NCBI GenBank assembly: GCA_023457435.1
Contig: JAEWLS010000047.1
Location: 4,775-68,774, forward strand
Length of the DNA: 64,000 bases
Direction of reading: 5' to 3'
Source of the DNA: Pseudomonadota bacterium
Lineage (GTDB): Bacteria > Pseudomonadota > Alphaproteobacteria > Rhizobiales > Rhizobiaceae
The translations under genes and the position numbers were made by a program. Shown piece after piece: positions 37,934-46,641 of the stretch. The first letter of the stretch is position 1; every line of letters begins with the position of its first letter. The notes below the pieces were generated by a model, which ran no database searches, had not been told where the DNA came from, and saw only the letters and a list, made by a program, of their open reading frames with translations.

Positions 37934-38965
37934 ATGAGCGGGTCTGATAACGAAGCCAGCCGTTCAAGGAAAGAGCTTCGGGCCGACGCCGGCGCCGCCG
38001 GCCAGCGCCTCGACCAGTGGCTGGCGGCAGTGCTCGCTCGCGACCTGTCGCGTAGCCGGGTGCAGGCTCTCATCCGTGACGGCCACGTCATCGTCGAGGG
38101 TGTGGTCGTGACCGACCAGAAGCGCAGACTGGCCGAGGGGTCGCACGTCGTGATCGACGTGCCCGAACCGGACGATGCGGCGCCAGGCGGCGAGGCGATC
38201 CCGTTGTCCGTCCTTTACGAGGACAATGCGCTGATCGTCATCGACAAGCCTGCCGGTCTCGTTGTCCATCCCGGCGCGGGCAACCCGTCTGGAACGCTGG
38301 TCAACGCACTGATCCATCACTGCGGCGCGTCGCTTTCCGGCATCGGCGGCGTCCGGCGGCCGGGCATCGTCCACCGCCTCGACAAGGATACGAGCGGTGT
38401 GATGGTCGTCGCCAAGACGGACAAGGCTCACCGGGCGCTTGCCGACGCCTTCGCCGATCATGGTCGCTCCGGAAACCTGGAACGCGCCTATTCGGCACTG
38501 GTCTGGGGCGCGCCGCCGCGGCCGGCAGGGACCGTGGACGCACCGCTCGGCCGCGCGTCTGCGGACCGCACGTTGCGTGCCGTCGTTCGGTCCGACCATC
38601 CGGACGCGCGCCATGCTGTGACCCACTACACGGTGCTTGAGCGTTTTGGCGTCGGCAAGGACGGCGCGGTCGCGTCGCTCGTGGACTGCCGGCTGGAGAC
38701 TGGTCGCACGCACCAGATTCGCGTCCACATGGCCCATCTCGGCCATCCGCTGATCGGTGACATCGGTTACGGTCGCGCTTTTCGTACCAAGGCGAACGTC
38801 TTGCCTCCGGCGCTTGCCGCACTGGTTCGCGCGTTCCCGCGTCAGGCGCTGCACGCTCGCCTTCTCGCTTTCGACCACCCGGACACCGGTGTGCACATGC
38901 GCTTCGAAACTGTCCTGCCGGCGGACATGACCTCGCTTGTCGAAGCATTTCGCGGGCGAGGATAA
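37934..38965 (+). CDS. rluD: RluA/RluD-family 23S rRNA pseudouridine synthase
   Basis: 343 residues from ATG 37934 (MSGSDNEASRSRKEL). N-terminal S4 RNA-binding domain (QRLDQWLAAVLARDLSRSRVQALIRDGHV) and the catalytic domain with IVHRLDKDTSGVMVVAKT, whose Asp is the nucleophile, plus LETGRTHQIRVHMAHLGHPLIGD. The S4 domain and length fit RluD, which modifies helix 69, but RluC is not excluded. In related genomes this gene precedes rpoH; here a polysaccharide locus follows instead. Confidence 0.9.
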   Translation: MSGSDNEASRSRKELRADAGAAGQRLDQWLAAVLARDLSRSRVQALIRDGHVIVEGVVVTDQKRRLAEGSHVVIDVPEPDDAAPGGEAIPLSVLYEDNALIVIDKPAGLVVHPGAGNPSGTLVNALIHHCGASLSGIGGVRRPGIVHRLDKDTSGVMVVAKTDKAHRALADAFADHGRSGNLERAYSALVWGAPPRPAGTVDAPLGRASADRTLRAVVRSDHPDARHAVTHYTVLERFGVGKDGAVASLVDCRLETGRTHQIRVHMAHLGHPLIGDIGYGRAFRTKANVLPPALAALVRAFPRQALHARLLAFDHPDTGVHMRFETVLPADMTSLVEAFRGRG

Positions 38966-38994
38966 GTTTCCGCATTCGACTAACAAAAGTTAAT

Positions 38995-39013
38995 CTCGGT
39001 GCCGATTACCGAG
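38995..39013. other. Hairpin in the AT-richer gap before the polysaccharide locus
   Basis: CTCGGT-GCCGATT-ACCGAG is a perfect 6-bp stem 30 bases after the rluD stop. No clean T-run follows. The gap 38966-39146 is notably AT-richer than its surroundings and must contain the promoter of the locus starting at 39147; TTGTTTTTGAT..TAATAG near 39060-39085 is a possible but weak promoter. Confidence 0.35.
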
Positions 39014-39146
39014 GACGCAACTTTCGTCAATCGCTCGTTGCAAGATTCTTGGTGACAAGTTGTTTTTGATGTGATTGCTTAATAGAAGCTTACCGCGGGG
39101 GCGTGAAGGCGGTCTGCCAGTTGTTGTATCAGTATAGCTGGGGACT

Positions 39147-39905
39147 ATGTACAAAGAGTCGCTTCAAGTCTCGGCTTCGGCCGAGCATCTCGCCTCTGCG
39201 CGTTCGCATGTAGCCAAGTACAGCGGCGAGCAGGTGCCCTCGCGGTACGCTGCCGACACCGTGGCAGGCCGCAGAAGTCCGATGCCCACGGGACTATACC
39301 GGAGGCTCGTGGTCAAGCGGCTTGTCGACATTGCCGCAAGTCTCGCTGGTCTGCTCGCTCTGTCGCCGTTGTTCGTCGTCGTGGGTGTTGCAGTGGCGGC
39401 CACCTCGCCCGGTCCGGTCTTCTTTGCGCAATTGCGCGAGGGGCGGGGCGGCAGGCCGATCCGCGTCATCAAGTTCCGCACGATGTATGCTCGGTCATGC
39501 GACCCCTCCGGGATCGCACAGGCCGTGGCCGACGATCCGCGCGTAACGCCAGTCGGACGCTTTCTGCGGCGCCGCAGCCTCGATGAGTTGCCGCAGCTCC
39601 TCAACGTGCTTCGGGGCGACATGTCACTTGTCGGCCCGCGGCCGCATCCCTTCGGCATGATGGCGGGTGGCCGTCGCTACGAGGAACTGGTACCGCGCTA
39701 TCACGAGCGTCTGGCGATCATGCGGCCGGGGATGACCGGCCTCGCCCAGGCGTGCGGTCTGCGTGGCCCGACCGGCGATGCGCAAAGTGCCATTGCCCGC
39801 ATAGAGCATGATCTTGCCTACGCACGCGACTTCTCGCTGAGGCTCGACCTTGCCATCATCGTACGCACGCTACTGCGTGAAATCCTGCGTGGGAGCGGCC
39901 TGTGA
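39147..39905 (+). CDS. Polyprenyl-phosphate sugar-1-phosphate transferase (initiating enzyme)
   Basis: 252 residues of the monotopic phosphoglycosyl transferase family. One N-terminal re-entrant membrane segment (KRLVDIAASLAGLLALSPLFVVVGVAVA, about 58-85), then KFRTMYA, the catalytic region ending VGRFLRRRSLDELPQLLNVLRGDMSLVGPRPHP, and RPGMTGLAQACG. It transfers a hexose- or aminosugar-1-phosphate to undecaprenyl phosphate to begin each repeat unit. First gene of the locus; overlaps ugd by 4 bases. Confidence 0.93.
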   Translation: MYKESLQVSASAEHLASARSHVAKYSGEQVPSRYAADTVAGRRSPMPTGLYRRLVVKRLVDIAASLAGLLALSPLFVVVGVAVAATSPGPVFFAQLREGRGGRPIRVIKFRTMYARSCDPSGIAQAVADDPRVTPVGRFLRRRSLDELPQLLNVLRGDMSLVGPRPHPFGMMAGGRRYEELVPRYHERLAIMRPGMTGLAQACGLRGPTGDAQSAIARIEHDLAYARDFSLRLDLAIIVRTLLREILRGSGL

Positions 39906-41266
39906 CCGCCGCCTCGCAAACGCCGATGAACGTTGCCGTAATCGGGGCGGGCTACGTCGGCCTGGTCAGCGCCGCTTGCTTCTCCGCCGCGGGCCATAAC
40001 GTCACCTGCGTGGACGCCGACGCGGATCGAGTGGCTTTGCTCCTGTCCGGAGAGATGCCCATCTTCGAGCCAGGCCTTGCCGAGCTCGTCGCTGCCGGTA
40101 TGCGTTCCGCGCGGCTCTCGTTCTCAGGCGATATAGCGGCATGCGTCGCCGATGCCGCGATTGCCATCATCGCCGTCGGCACGCCGCAGGGGCCGGACGG
40201 AGACGCCGATCTGAGCCATATTTTCGAGGCGGCCGACGCGGTCGGCCGCGCGCTGCGGCGCCGCACAGTCATAGCGATCAAGTCGACGGTGCCGGTGGGG
40301 ACGGGCGACGCGGTCGAAGCGATCGTGGCGCGCGCCGCAACGGGCTGCGACTTCGCGGTCGTCTCGAACCCCGAATTCCTCCGCGAGGGTGACGCGATCC
40401 GCGATTTCACGCGGCCCGACCGCATCGTTATCGGTGCGGCCCAGCTTTGGGCGCAGGCCGAGATGACGGCGCTCTACCGCGCCGCTGTCCCTGCCGACGT
40501 GCCGATCTGCATCGTCTCGCGCGCCGCGGCCGAGCTCGCGAAATACGCCGCCAACACGTTCCTTGCGGCCAAGGTCGTCTTCGTCAACGAGATTGCCGAT
40601 CTTTGCGAGGCAACGGGTGCCGACATCGCGGGAGTAGCGCGATGCATGGGGCTCGACCCGCGCATCGGCGCCAGCTTCCTCGAAGCTGGCCCTGGCTTCG
40701 GCGGCTCATGCTTTCCGAAGGATCTCGCCGCACTCCGCCATACCGCCGGCCGGCGCAAGGTGGCGTTGACGCTTGTCGAAGCTACCCTCGCATCCAACGA
40801 GGCGCGGCGCGCACGGATGGCGCACAAGATCGTCGAAGCGTGCGGCGGCAGCGTCCGTGGAGCGCGCATCGCGGTCTTGGGCCTGACCTTCAAGGCCGGG
40901 ACCGACGACATGCGCGAGGCGCCGTCGATCGGCATCATCCGGGCACTTCGGGAGTCCGGCGCAAATATCTGCGCCTACGATCCGCATGGAATGCCGGCCG
41001 CCGCGCGGATCCTCTCGGAGGTCGAGTTCTGCCGCGATCCCTACGCGGCCTGCGCCGGGGCGGACGCCGCGGTCATCCTGACGGAATGGCCTCAGTTCCG
41101 CGCAATCGACCTCGGCCGGCTGCGCGAAACCATGCGTCGCCGCGTTCTAGTCGATCTGCGCAACCTTCTGAATCCTGCATACGCCGCAAGCCACGGCTTT
41201 GCGTATGTCTCGATCGGTCGGCGCGATGTCGCCCCGGCCGCGCCTCTCCTCCAGGCCGCGGAGTAG
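39902..41266 (+). CDS. ugd: UDP-glucose 6-dehydrogenase
   Basis: 454 residues; oxidises UDP-glucose twice to UDP-glucuronate. NAD-binding GAGYVG (15-20), GTPQGPDGDADLSHIF, substrate region VSNPEFLREGDAI, and catalytic Cys270 in GFGGSCFPKDL are present. Start GTG overlaps the previous gene as GTGA. Its product is the substrate of the next gene, a likely decarboxylase. Confidence 0.96.
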   Translation: MTAASQTPMNVAVIGAGYVGLVSAACFSAAGHNVTCVDADADRVALLLSGEMPIFEPGLAELVAAGMRSARLSFSGDIAACVADAAIAIIAVGTPQGPDGDADLSHIFEAADAVGRALRRRTVIAIKSTVPVGTGDAVEAIVARAATGCDFAVVSNPEFLREGDAIRDFTRPDRIVIGAAQLWAQAEMTALYRAAVPADVPICIVSRAAAELAKYAANTFLAAKVVFVNEIADLCEATGADIAGVARCMGLDPRIGASFLEAGPGFGGSCFPKDLAALRHTAGRRKVALTLVEATLASNEARRARMAHKIVEACGGSVRGARIAVLGLTFKAGTDDMREAPSIGIIRALRESGANICAYDPHGMPAAARILSEVEFCRDPYAACAGADAAVILTEWPQFRAIDLGRLRETMRRRVLVDLRNLLNPAYAASHGFAYVSIGRRDVAPAAPLLQAAE

Positions 41267-41270
41267 GCCA

Positions 41271-42236
41271 ATGCGCGGCATGCGAATTCTCGTCACTGGC
41301 GGCGCAGGCTTCATCGGCTCGAACCTGTGCGAGCGCCTGCTCGATGGCGGTGCGACCGTCGTCTGCCTCGACAATTTCGTCACCGGCAGCGTGGCGAACG
41401 TCGCACATCTGCGGGGGCGCCCCCGCTTCAGCCTCGTCCGTCAGGACGTCACCGAGCCGATCGATTGTCCGGCCGATGCCATCTACAACCTCGCCTGTCC
41501 CGCCTCGCCGGTCCACTACCAGGCCGACCCCGTGGCAACGGTGCGCGCCAGCGTCCTCGGCGCGATCAATGTGCTCGACCTCGCGACGCGGCTGAACGTT
41601 CCGGTGCTGCAGGCTTCGACGTCGGAAGTTTACGGCGATCCGGCAGTGCACCCGCAGCCGGAAACCTATTGCGGCAACGTCAACCCGATCGGTCCGCGCG
41701 CCTGTTACGACGAAGGCAAGCGCTGCGCCGAGACGCTATTCTTCGATTACCGCCGCCGGCACGGGCTCGCCGTGAAGGTCGTGCGCATCTTCAATACCTA
41801 CGGCCCGCGCATGAGCGCCGAGGACGGCAGAGTGGTGTCGAACTTCATCGTGCAGGCCCTGCGCGGCGAGGACATCACCCTCTACGGCGACGGCAGCCAG
41901 ACGCGCTCCTTCTGCTACGTCGACGACATGGTCGATGCGCTCATGCGCATGATGGCGACAACCCACGAAGTGACCGGTCCGATCAATCTAGGCAATCCGC
42001 ACGAGATCACCGTGCGCGAACTCGCCGAACTCGTTTTGAGGATGACCGGCTCGCGCTCGAGGCTGGTGTTCCGGGAGTTGCCTGCAGACGATCCCAGGCA
42101 GCGCCGGCCCGACATCCGCCGCGCCGGCGAGATCCTCGGCTGGAGTCCGACCACTGGCCTGAGCGCGGGCCTCGCCCGCACCATCGAGCATTTTCGGGAT
42201 GTGCTGTCGGCGCGTCCGCTGCAGGCGGCGGAGTAG
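41271..42236 (+). CDS. UDP-glucuronate decarboxylase-like SDR (UDP-xylose synthase)
   Basis: 321 residues from ATG 41271 (or 41280). Extended SDR with GGAGFIGSNLCERLL, NLACPASPVHYQADP, TSEVYGDPAVHPQPE, GNVNPIGPRACYDEGKR (catalytic Tyr146 and Lys150) and a C-terminal RSFCYVDDMVDAL. The words ACPASPVHYQ, NPIGPRACYDEGKR and EVYGDP are specific for UXS, which converts UDP-glucuronate to UDP-xylose. Directly after ugd (4 bases), so the polymer probably contains xylose or uronic acid. Confidence 0.87.
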   Translation: MRGMRILVTGGAGFIGSNLCERLLDGGATVVCLDNFVTGSVANVAHLRGRPRFSLVRQDVTEPIDCPADAIYNLACPASPVHYQADPVATVRASVLGAINVLDLATRLNVPVLQASTSEVYGDPAVHPQPETYCGNVNPIGPRACYDEGKRCAETLFFDYRRRHGLAVKVVRIFNTYGPRMSAEDGRVVSNFIVQALRGEDITLYGDGSQTRSFCYVDDMVDALMRMMATTHEVTGPINLGNPHEITVRELAELVLRMTGSRSRLVFRELPADDPRQRRPDIRRAGEILGWSPTTGLSAGLARTIEHFRDVLSARPLQAAE

Positions 42237-42240
42237 ACAA

Positions 42241-43311
42241 ATGGGGGTGGCGATCGTTACCGGCGCTGGTGGCCTGATCGGCTCCGAAGCCGCGGCCTTC
42301 CTGATGAGCCAAGGCGTCGACGTCGTCGGCATCGACAACGACATGCGCGCCTACTTCTTTGGCGAGGAAGCATCGACCGCCTGGCGCGTCGCCGAACTTC
42401 GAAGCCGCGTGCGCTATCGCCATCGCGCTGTCGACATTCGCGACTTCGAGGCGCTGTCGCGCATCTTCGCCGATGTGGGGCGCGAGCTCCTTCTCGTCGT
42501 TCACGCAGCCGCACAGCCGTCGCACGACTGGGCGGCGCGAGAGCCGTTCACCGACTTCGGGGTCAACGCGCAGGGCACGCTCAACCTGCTTGAGGCGGTG
42601 CGTCGCCACGCGCCGCAGGCGGCGTTCGTCTTCATGTCGACCAACAAGGTCTACGGCGACACGCCGAACGCCCTGCCGCTCGTCGAACTCGGCACGCGCT
42701 GGGAACTCGATCGCACGCACGCTTACTTCGCCCGCGGCATTGACGAGACGATGAGCGTCGACCGCTCGACCCATTCGCTGTTCGGCGCTTCTAAGCTCGC
42801 TGCGGACGTCATGGTTCAGGAATACGGCCGCTACTTCGGCATGAACACGGCGTGCTTCCGTGGCGGCTGTCTCACCGGTGGCGGCCATTCCGGCACCGAG
42901 TTGCACGGCTTCCTTGCCTATCTCATGAAGTGCACGGCGACCAGCCGGCCCTACACCGTGTTCGGCTACAAGGGGAAGCAGGTTCGCGACAACATCCATT
43001 CCAGCGACCTCGTCACGGCGCTGTGGACCTTCGCGCGGAACCCGAAGCCCGCACGCGTCTACAACATCGGCGGCGGCCGCTTCGCGAACTGCTCGATGCT
43101 GGAGGCGATCGAGCTTTGCGAGCAGGTGTCCGGCCGCGCGCTCGACTGGAGCTACGAGCCGGCCAACCGGACCGGCGACCATATGTGGTGGATCAGCGAC
43201 ACATCGGCGTTCGAGGCCGACTATCCAGACTACCGCCTGAGCTACGACATCGAAGCGACGCTTGAGGAAATCTTCGAGTCGGGCGCCAGACGCTGGATGG
43301 CCGATGCATGA
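42241..43311 (+). CDS. NAD-dependent epimerase/dehydratase, CDP-tyvelose/paratose epimerase-like
   Basis: 356 residues, extended SDR: AIVTGAGGLIGSEAAAFL at the N-terminus, HAAAQPSHDWAAREP, STNKVYGDTPN, then HSLFGASKLAADVMVQEY. The usual catalytic Tyr of YxxxK is Phe181 (Lys185 kept). GHSGTELHGFLAYL and NIGGGRFANCSMLEAIEL resemble the CDP-paratose 2-epimerase-like group. Substrate is unknown. Starts 4 bases after the previous stop and overlaps the next start by 4. Confidence 0.83.
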   Translation: MGVAIVTGAGGLIGSEAAAFLMSQGVDVVGIDNDMRAYFFGEEASTAWRVAELRSRVRYRHRAVDIRDFEALSRIFADVGRELLLVVHAAAQPSHDWAAREPFTDFGVNAQGTLNLLEAVRRHAPQAAFVFMSTNKVYGDTPNALPLVELGTRWELDRTHAYFARGIDETMSVDRSTHSLFGASKLAADVMVQEYGRYFGMNTACFRGGCLTGGGHSGTELHGFLAYLMKCTATSRPYTVFGYKGKQVRDNIHSSDLVTALWTFARNPKPARVYNIGGGRFANCSMLEAIELCEQVSGRALDWSYEPANRTGDHMWWISDTSAFEADYPDYRLSYDIEATLEEIFESGARRWMADA

Positions 43312-44111
43312 TCGACCGCGGCAAGCGCTCCGTCCTCGGCGTCGGCGTCGATGTGGTCGACTATGAAGGTGCACTCGCACGCATCATCGCCGCCGCCCGC
43401 GCGCGTCTGCCGCTCGGCGTTTCCGCCCTGGCGGTGCATGGCGTCATGACCGGCGCGCTCGATCCGCAGCAGAAGTTCAGGCTGAACCGTCTCGCGATGG
43501 TGACGCCGGACGGGCAACCGGTCCGGTGGGCCTTGCGCCTTCTCCACGGCGAGAGGCTCGACGATCGGGTCTACGGGCCGGAGCTGACCGCGCGCCTCTG
43601 CGCCTCTGCCGCCAGGCATGGCCTCTCGATCTATCTTTACGGCAGCAGGACCGAGGTGCTCGATGCATGGATCGACCGCCTGCGCGGGCAATTCCCGACG
43701 CTGCGCATCGCCGGCGCGGAGCCGTCGCGCTTCCGCACGCTGACGCCTGAGGAGCATGAAGCGCTGGATGCGCGCATCGTCGCCTCGGGTGCCGATATCG
43801 TCTTCGTCGGCCTCGGCTGCCCGCGCCAGGAGGTATTCGTCTTCGAGCATGCCGACGCATTGTCGCGGCCGGTGCTCGCCGTCGGCGCAGCGTTCGACTT
43901 CAATGCCGGGCGGGTGGCGCAGGCGCCGCGCTGGATGCAGGACCATGGTCTCGAGTGGCTGTTCCGCCTCGCCACCGAACCGCGCCGGTTGTGGCGGCGA
44001 TACCTGTTTCTCAACCCGCTCTATTGCCTGATGATCGCTGCGCAGGGGATCGGGCTGCGCAAGGCGGCGATGGCGCGCGAGGTCGAGCCCGTGCAAGTGC
44101 GGTACGGATGA
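43308..44111 (+). CDS. WecG/TagA/CpsF family glycosyltransferase (GT26)
   Basis: 267 residues. Transfers the second sugar (ManNAc or ManNAcA in characterised members) to a lipid-linked first sugar. GT26 blocks: MVTPDGQPVRWALRLLHG, RVYGPELTARLC, IYLYGSRTEVLDAWIDRL, FVGLGCPRQEVFVFEH and GAAFDFNAGRVAQAPRWMQDHGLEWLFRLATEPRRLWRRY. It is one of only two transferases recognisable here beside the initiating enzyme. Confidence 0.92.
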   Translation: MIDRGKRSVLGVGVDVVDYEGALARIIAAARARLPLGVSALAVHGVMTGALDPQQKFRLNRLAMVTPDGQPVRWALRLLHGERLDDRVYGPELTARLCASAARHGLSIYLYGSRTEVLDAWIDRLRGQFPTLRIAGAEPSRFRTLTPEEHEALDARIVASGADIVFVGLGCPRQEVFVFEHADALSRPVLAVGAAFDFNAGRVAQAPRWMQDHGLEWLFRLATEPRRLWRRYLFLNPLYCLMIAAQGIGLRKAAMAREVEPVQVRYG

Positions 44112-45352
44112 TGCGCGGCGCCGCGAGGTTGCTGCTGCTGCGCCCGTTCGTCTGGGGAGTCTCGGCGCAGATGGTCGCCAGCCTTTCCAGCTTCGCGACC
44201 ACCGCAATCGTGCTGCATGCATCCGGCGTCGGGACCTTCGGTCGCTTCACCGTCTGCCTGCTGCTGGTTCTTGCGGTCCGCAACGTGCTCGGCGACGTCC
44301 TGCTGACGCCGATGTCGACCCTTGCGCCCAAGCTGCGCGGCGCGACGTTGCCCGCCTACCGCGGCTTCCTTCTCGCCGCATCGATCGTCTTCGCCCTCGG
44401 CACCTCCGCCCTGCTCGGTTTCGGAGCGATGCTGGTCGGCGCGGGGGCCGGGCTTCCGTGGCTCGCCGCGGCGGCCGTCCCCATCGCATTGGCCACGGCC
44501 GCATCCGTACTTGCCGACGCGGTGCGGCGCTGGCTCATCGTCAGCGACCGGGCGGCATTTTCGTTTGCGGTCGAGGTCGTGCGTTATGCCGTGCAGCTGG
44601 CGCTGCTGGTGGTCCTTGCAGAGGGCATCGAGACGGCGCTGCTTGCCGTCGCGCTCGGCGGGTTCGTAGGCGCAGCCCTGGGCGCCATCGCCATGGGCAG
44701 GCCGCGATGGTCACCGCGCTTGTGCCGTTCCATATGGCCGCGCCACGAGGCCTTCCTGCGCTGGATGGCACCGGGTGCCGTGCTCGACGCCGTCCAGGCG
44801 AATGCGCCCTACCTGATAGGCGCGGCCTTTCTCGGCGAGCAGGCGCTCGGCGTCGCGCGAGCCGTCCAGCAACTGGCCAACGCGCTGAACCTGCCGGTCA
44901 ACGCCCTGGCGCAACTGGCCCCTGCCGTCGCAGCCCGCCGCCTTGTCGAGCGCGGCGATCCCGGCCTGGATCAATTCCTGCGCGGCTTGGCCGTCGCCGC
45001 TCCAGTCGGCGCCGTCGCGCTCTACCTCGCCGCCGTACCGATGCTCGATCTCGCCTTCGCCTCGATCCTATCCATGCCGGCCGAGCCGCTGCTGTTCACG
45101 TTGTTCGCGGCACTTAACCTGCTGCTGGCGCTGCGGCTCGCCCCGATGGTCCTTCACCAGGTCCACGAGCGGCCCGACATCCTGTTCCGCGCCAACCTTC
45201 ATGGCGGCTTGGTCGCTGTCGCCGCGCCGGCGGTTCTTGCACCGCTTGGCGCCGCCGCCATTCCGCTTGCCTTCATCGCCGCGACAGGCGGGACGACGGT
45301 CGTCCTTCTGTTCGCCAGGCAGCGTCTCCAGCCAGTGGGGGCACCCGCATGA
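44108..45352 (+). CDS. Polysaccharide flippase, Wzx-like
   Basis: 414 residues, about 12 membrane spans over the full length, with few charged loops. The pattern (VSAQMVASLSSFATTAIVLHASGVGTFGRFTV at the start; APYLIGAAFLGEQALGVARAVQQL mid-chain) fits oligosaccharide flippases of the MOP superfamily. ATG 44108 overlaps the previous stop as ATGA. It would turn the lipid-linked repeat unit to the periplasmic face for the ligase/polymerase encoded next. Confidence 0.85.
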   Translation: MMRGAARLLLLRPFVWGVSAQMVASLSSFATTAIVLHASGVGTFGRFTVCLLLVLAVRNVLGDVLLTPMSTLAPKLRGATLPAYRGFLLAASIVFALGTSALLGFGAMLVGAGAGLPWLAAAAVPIALATAASVLADAVRRWLIVSDRAAFSFAVEVVRYAVQLALLVVLAEGIETALLAVALGGFVGAALGAIAMGRPRWSPRLCRSIWPRHEAFLRWMAPGAVLDAVQANAPYLIGAAFLGEQALGVARAVQQLANALNLPVNALAQLAPAVAARRLVERGDPGLDQFLRGLAVAAPVGAVALYLAAVPMLDLAFASILSMPAEPLLFTLFAALNLLLALRLAPMVLHQVHERPDILFRANLHGGLVAVAAPAVLAPLGAAAIPLAFIAATGGTTVVLLFARQRLQPVGAPA

Positions 45353-46641
45353 TTCGGCGTGACGCCGGCCTCGAATGTGCGTTGCTGGCGCTCTGCCTTC
45401 TCGTCTTCGCCGGGACGCGCCCGTTCGAAGCGGGAGACATCCAGGCCGTCTCGTCCGACAGTCGCGGCGCTCTGTTCGAGGCGCTTCTCTACCTCGCCAC
45501 CACCGGCTCCTGCATATTGCTTGCGGTTCCGCGGCTGCGGCCCGCCCTGCCCGGTCCTGCTCTCGTCGGGGTCATCCTCCTCGTCGTCAGCTGCTGCGTC
45601 TCGCTGGGCTGGTCCGACGCGGTGGCTCAGGCGTTGCCGCGCTGCGCCCAGTTCGTGGCGGTCACCGGCGCCGTCTTCTGTGCCTGCGCCGTCCTGCCGC
45701 CGCGTCGCGTGCTGGCGCTCGTCGCGGCTGCGCTGGCCGTCACTATCCTCGCCGATCTCGCCGCAATTGCGCTGGTCGACGCCGCCACTCACCAGCAGAT
45801 CGACCTGACGGAAGATCTGACCGGGGCCTGGAAGGGTCTGCACATCCACAAGAACTATGCCGGCGCAGTCGCGGGTCTGGGTGTTCTGGTGTTTGCCATA
45901 CGCTCGACACGCGGATTTGGCGCCGTCGATCTCGTTCTCGCTCTGCTCTCGCTCCTGCTGCTCGTCGGGTCCGCATCGAAGACCGCCATGCTGGTCACGG
46001 CGCTGACCTTCCTCGCTTTGACCGTCGTGAAGTCGCTTGCCTCTCTGCTCGGGCCGTCGCCCGTGCGCTGGATTGCCGCGTACGGGCTCATTGCCGCGGC
46101 GCTGCTGTCGCCATTCGTGGCCGAACCGGCGGCCGCCTTCCTCGCCGACGGCCGGGCCCTCACCGGCCGCGTCGAGCTCTGGAACGTGATGCTCGCCTAC
46201 GCCGCGGAGCACCCGCTGAGCGGAGCCGGATTTGCCTCGTTCTGGCGCGTCGGCGAAGCGAGCCCGATCCTTGCGCTTACGCGGGGCTGGGGCATCCGCG
46301 CCGGTCAGGGCCATAACGGTTATCTCGACCTGCTGGTCACGGTCGGGATCCCCGGACTCGCGCTTGCCGCGACCGTCTTCGTCGTCGCACCGCTTGTCCA
46401 ACTCGCCGTCAAACTCCGCGACCGCAGTCTCGACTACGACCTTTGCTTCTGCCTCGTCGTGTTTTCCCTGCTTCACAATCTGACCGAGTCGTCGCTGCTC
46501 TCCGGAAACCACCCCGTCTATGTCGCGCTCGTAGTGGGCGTGGCTGTCCTTCGACAACTCGGTTCCGCACGCGCCGTCTCGGCTGCCAGCCGCCTTGTGG
46601 GCCGCCTACAAGCGCCCTTGCCGCGGCGGGGGTATGCATGA
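45349..46641 (+). CDS. O-antigen ligase/polymerase-like membrane protein (Wzy/WaaL)
   Basis: 430 residues with about 10-12 spans and one long periplasmic loop holding HKNYAGAVAGLG and, later, GRVELWNVMLAYAAEHPLSGAGFASFW..GQGHNGYLDLLVTVGIPGLAL. The HN-Y and H-NGYLD motifs are typical of the Wzy_C/O-antigen ligase family. It likely polymerises repeat units. Overlaps flanking genes by 4 bases on both sides. Confidence 0.87.
   Translation: MIRRDAGLECALLALCLLVFAGTRPFEAGDIQAVSSDSRGALFEALLYLATTGSCILLAVPRLRPALPGPALVGVILLVVSCCVSLGWSDAVAQALPRCAQFVAVTGAVFCACAVLPPRRVLALVAAALAVTILADLAAIALVDAATHQQIDLTEDLTGAWKGLHIHKNYAGAVAGLGVLVFAIRSTRGFGAVDLVLALLSLLLLVGSASKTAMLVTALTFLALTVVKSLASLLGPSPVRWIAAYGLIAAALLSPFVAEPAAAFLADGRALTGRVELWNVMLAYAAEHPLSGAGFASFWRVGEASPILALTRGWGIRAGQGHNGYLDLLVTVGIPGLALAATVFVVAPLVQLAVKLRDRSLDYDLCFCLVVFSLLHNLTESSLLSGNHPVYVALVVGVAVLRQLGSARAVSAASRLVGRLQAPLPRRGYA

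Noticed and set aside
41240..42240. Similar ends of ugd and the UXS gene (LQAAE-stop followed by short AATG junctions)
   Set aside because: Only about 15 bases are alike; the flanks differ, so a duplication cannot be supported.
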